Shown here one piece after another: positions 63,810-64,000 of a stretch of DNA of 64,000 bases. Within the stretch, counting starts at the first letter, position 1. Every line of letters starts with the position of its first letter. The notes beneath the pieces are model-generated. The model saw nothing but the letters and a program-made list of their open reading frames with translations, did no database searches and was not told the origin of the DNA. Made by a program: the position numbers and the translations under genes. The stretch spans positions 9,672,001-9,736,000 of the forward strand of contig CM106585.1 of assembly GCA_048013815.1 (NCBI GenBank), given 5' to 3'. Origin of the DNA: Setoptus koraiensis. Its lineage: Eukaryota; Arthropoda.

Positions 63810-64000
63810 TTAGCTCCGTTGCTCAATTGATTGTTGCGCGAATCCATTGAGGCTTGTGAATTGTGTTTTCGACTGTTGCCGGTGATTGACGGCAAGACTT
63901 GAAGCAACGGATTCGTCATCATTTGTGATCATAGAGGAGCCATTATCCTCTTCTTGTGTTGTTTGTTTTGTCGTTGCGTCATCAATATTACTATCTATGT
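63810..64000 (-). CDS. C-terminal end of a gene entering from the right edge
   Basis: A complement-strand frame open at 64000 runs about 62 codons to TAA at 63812-63810. It is Ser/Thr/Gln- and acid-rich (TTKQTTQEEDNGSSMITNDD, then NHRQQSKTQFTSLNG, ending QQSIEQRS), as in a disordered tail. A polyadenylation signal follows closely, which supports a real 3' end. The product is unidentifiable from this piece. Confidence 0.5.
   Translation of the reverse strand, partial: IDSNIDDATTKQTTQEEDNGSSMITNDDESVASSLAVNHRQQSKTQFTSLNGFAQQSIEQRS

Overview
This is a eukaryotic, almost certainly arthropod window. The evidence is a Src42A-type kinase, a shep/RBMS RNA-binding protein, an igloo (GAP-43/neurogranin-like) IQ protein and a single-domain chitin-binding protein of a kind common in chelicerates and myriapods. 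Short introns in two of the genes (93-222 bp) and long Asn/Gln/His/Ser runs would suit a mite or a related small chelicerate, but the species cannot be fixed from sequence alone.

Layout. 1-2.8 kb is GC-rich noncoding DNA with tandem repeats. At 2.85-3.47 kb lies the 3' part of a chitin-binding gene (+), followed by the convergent shep/RBMS gene (complement, 5.3-7.35 kb, four coding exons whose phases all close). A Src42A-like kinase with an uninterrupted coding region occupies 9.76-11.45 kb (+). From about 12 to 50 kb the sequence is strikingly rich in short palindromes built on GGCC, GGGCCC, GGCGCC and TGGCCA, in tandem repeats of 9-41 bp, and in perfect inverted repeats. Nearly all of this is intron of one large + strand gene, an igloo-like IQ-motif protein (16.07-56.56 kb). 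It has a myristoylation-type first exon (MGCNQST), a 410-codon phase-symmetric cassette exon with 47 Gln and 20 Ser in a row, a second start exon (MCDLKSSST) at 40.65 kb, and two exons each carrying one IQ motif. Every junction is in phase, predicting proteins of 312, 722 and 200 residues.

From 50 kb the DNA becomes AT-rich again. This part holds a nested antisense small secreted-protein candidate (55.1-55.4 kb), a divergent pair of small unrecognised genes near 60 kb, a C-terminally truncated Tc1/mariner-class transposase (61.1-62.0 kb), an interrupted reading region of unknown family (62.26-63.5 kb, complement), and the 3' end of another complement-strand gene entering from the right edge.

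The named genes are not an operon. They are independent eukaryotic units. Src42A-like kinase (membrane signalling), the calmodulin-binding IQ protein (membrane-anchored through its N-terminus) and shep (RNA regulation) are all known to act in the arthropod nervous system, but nothing in the sequence shows that they work together.
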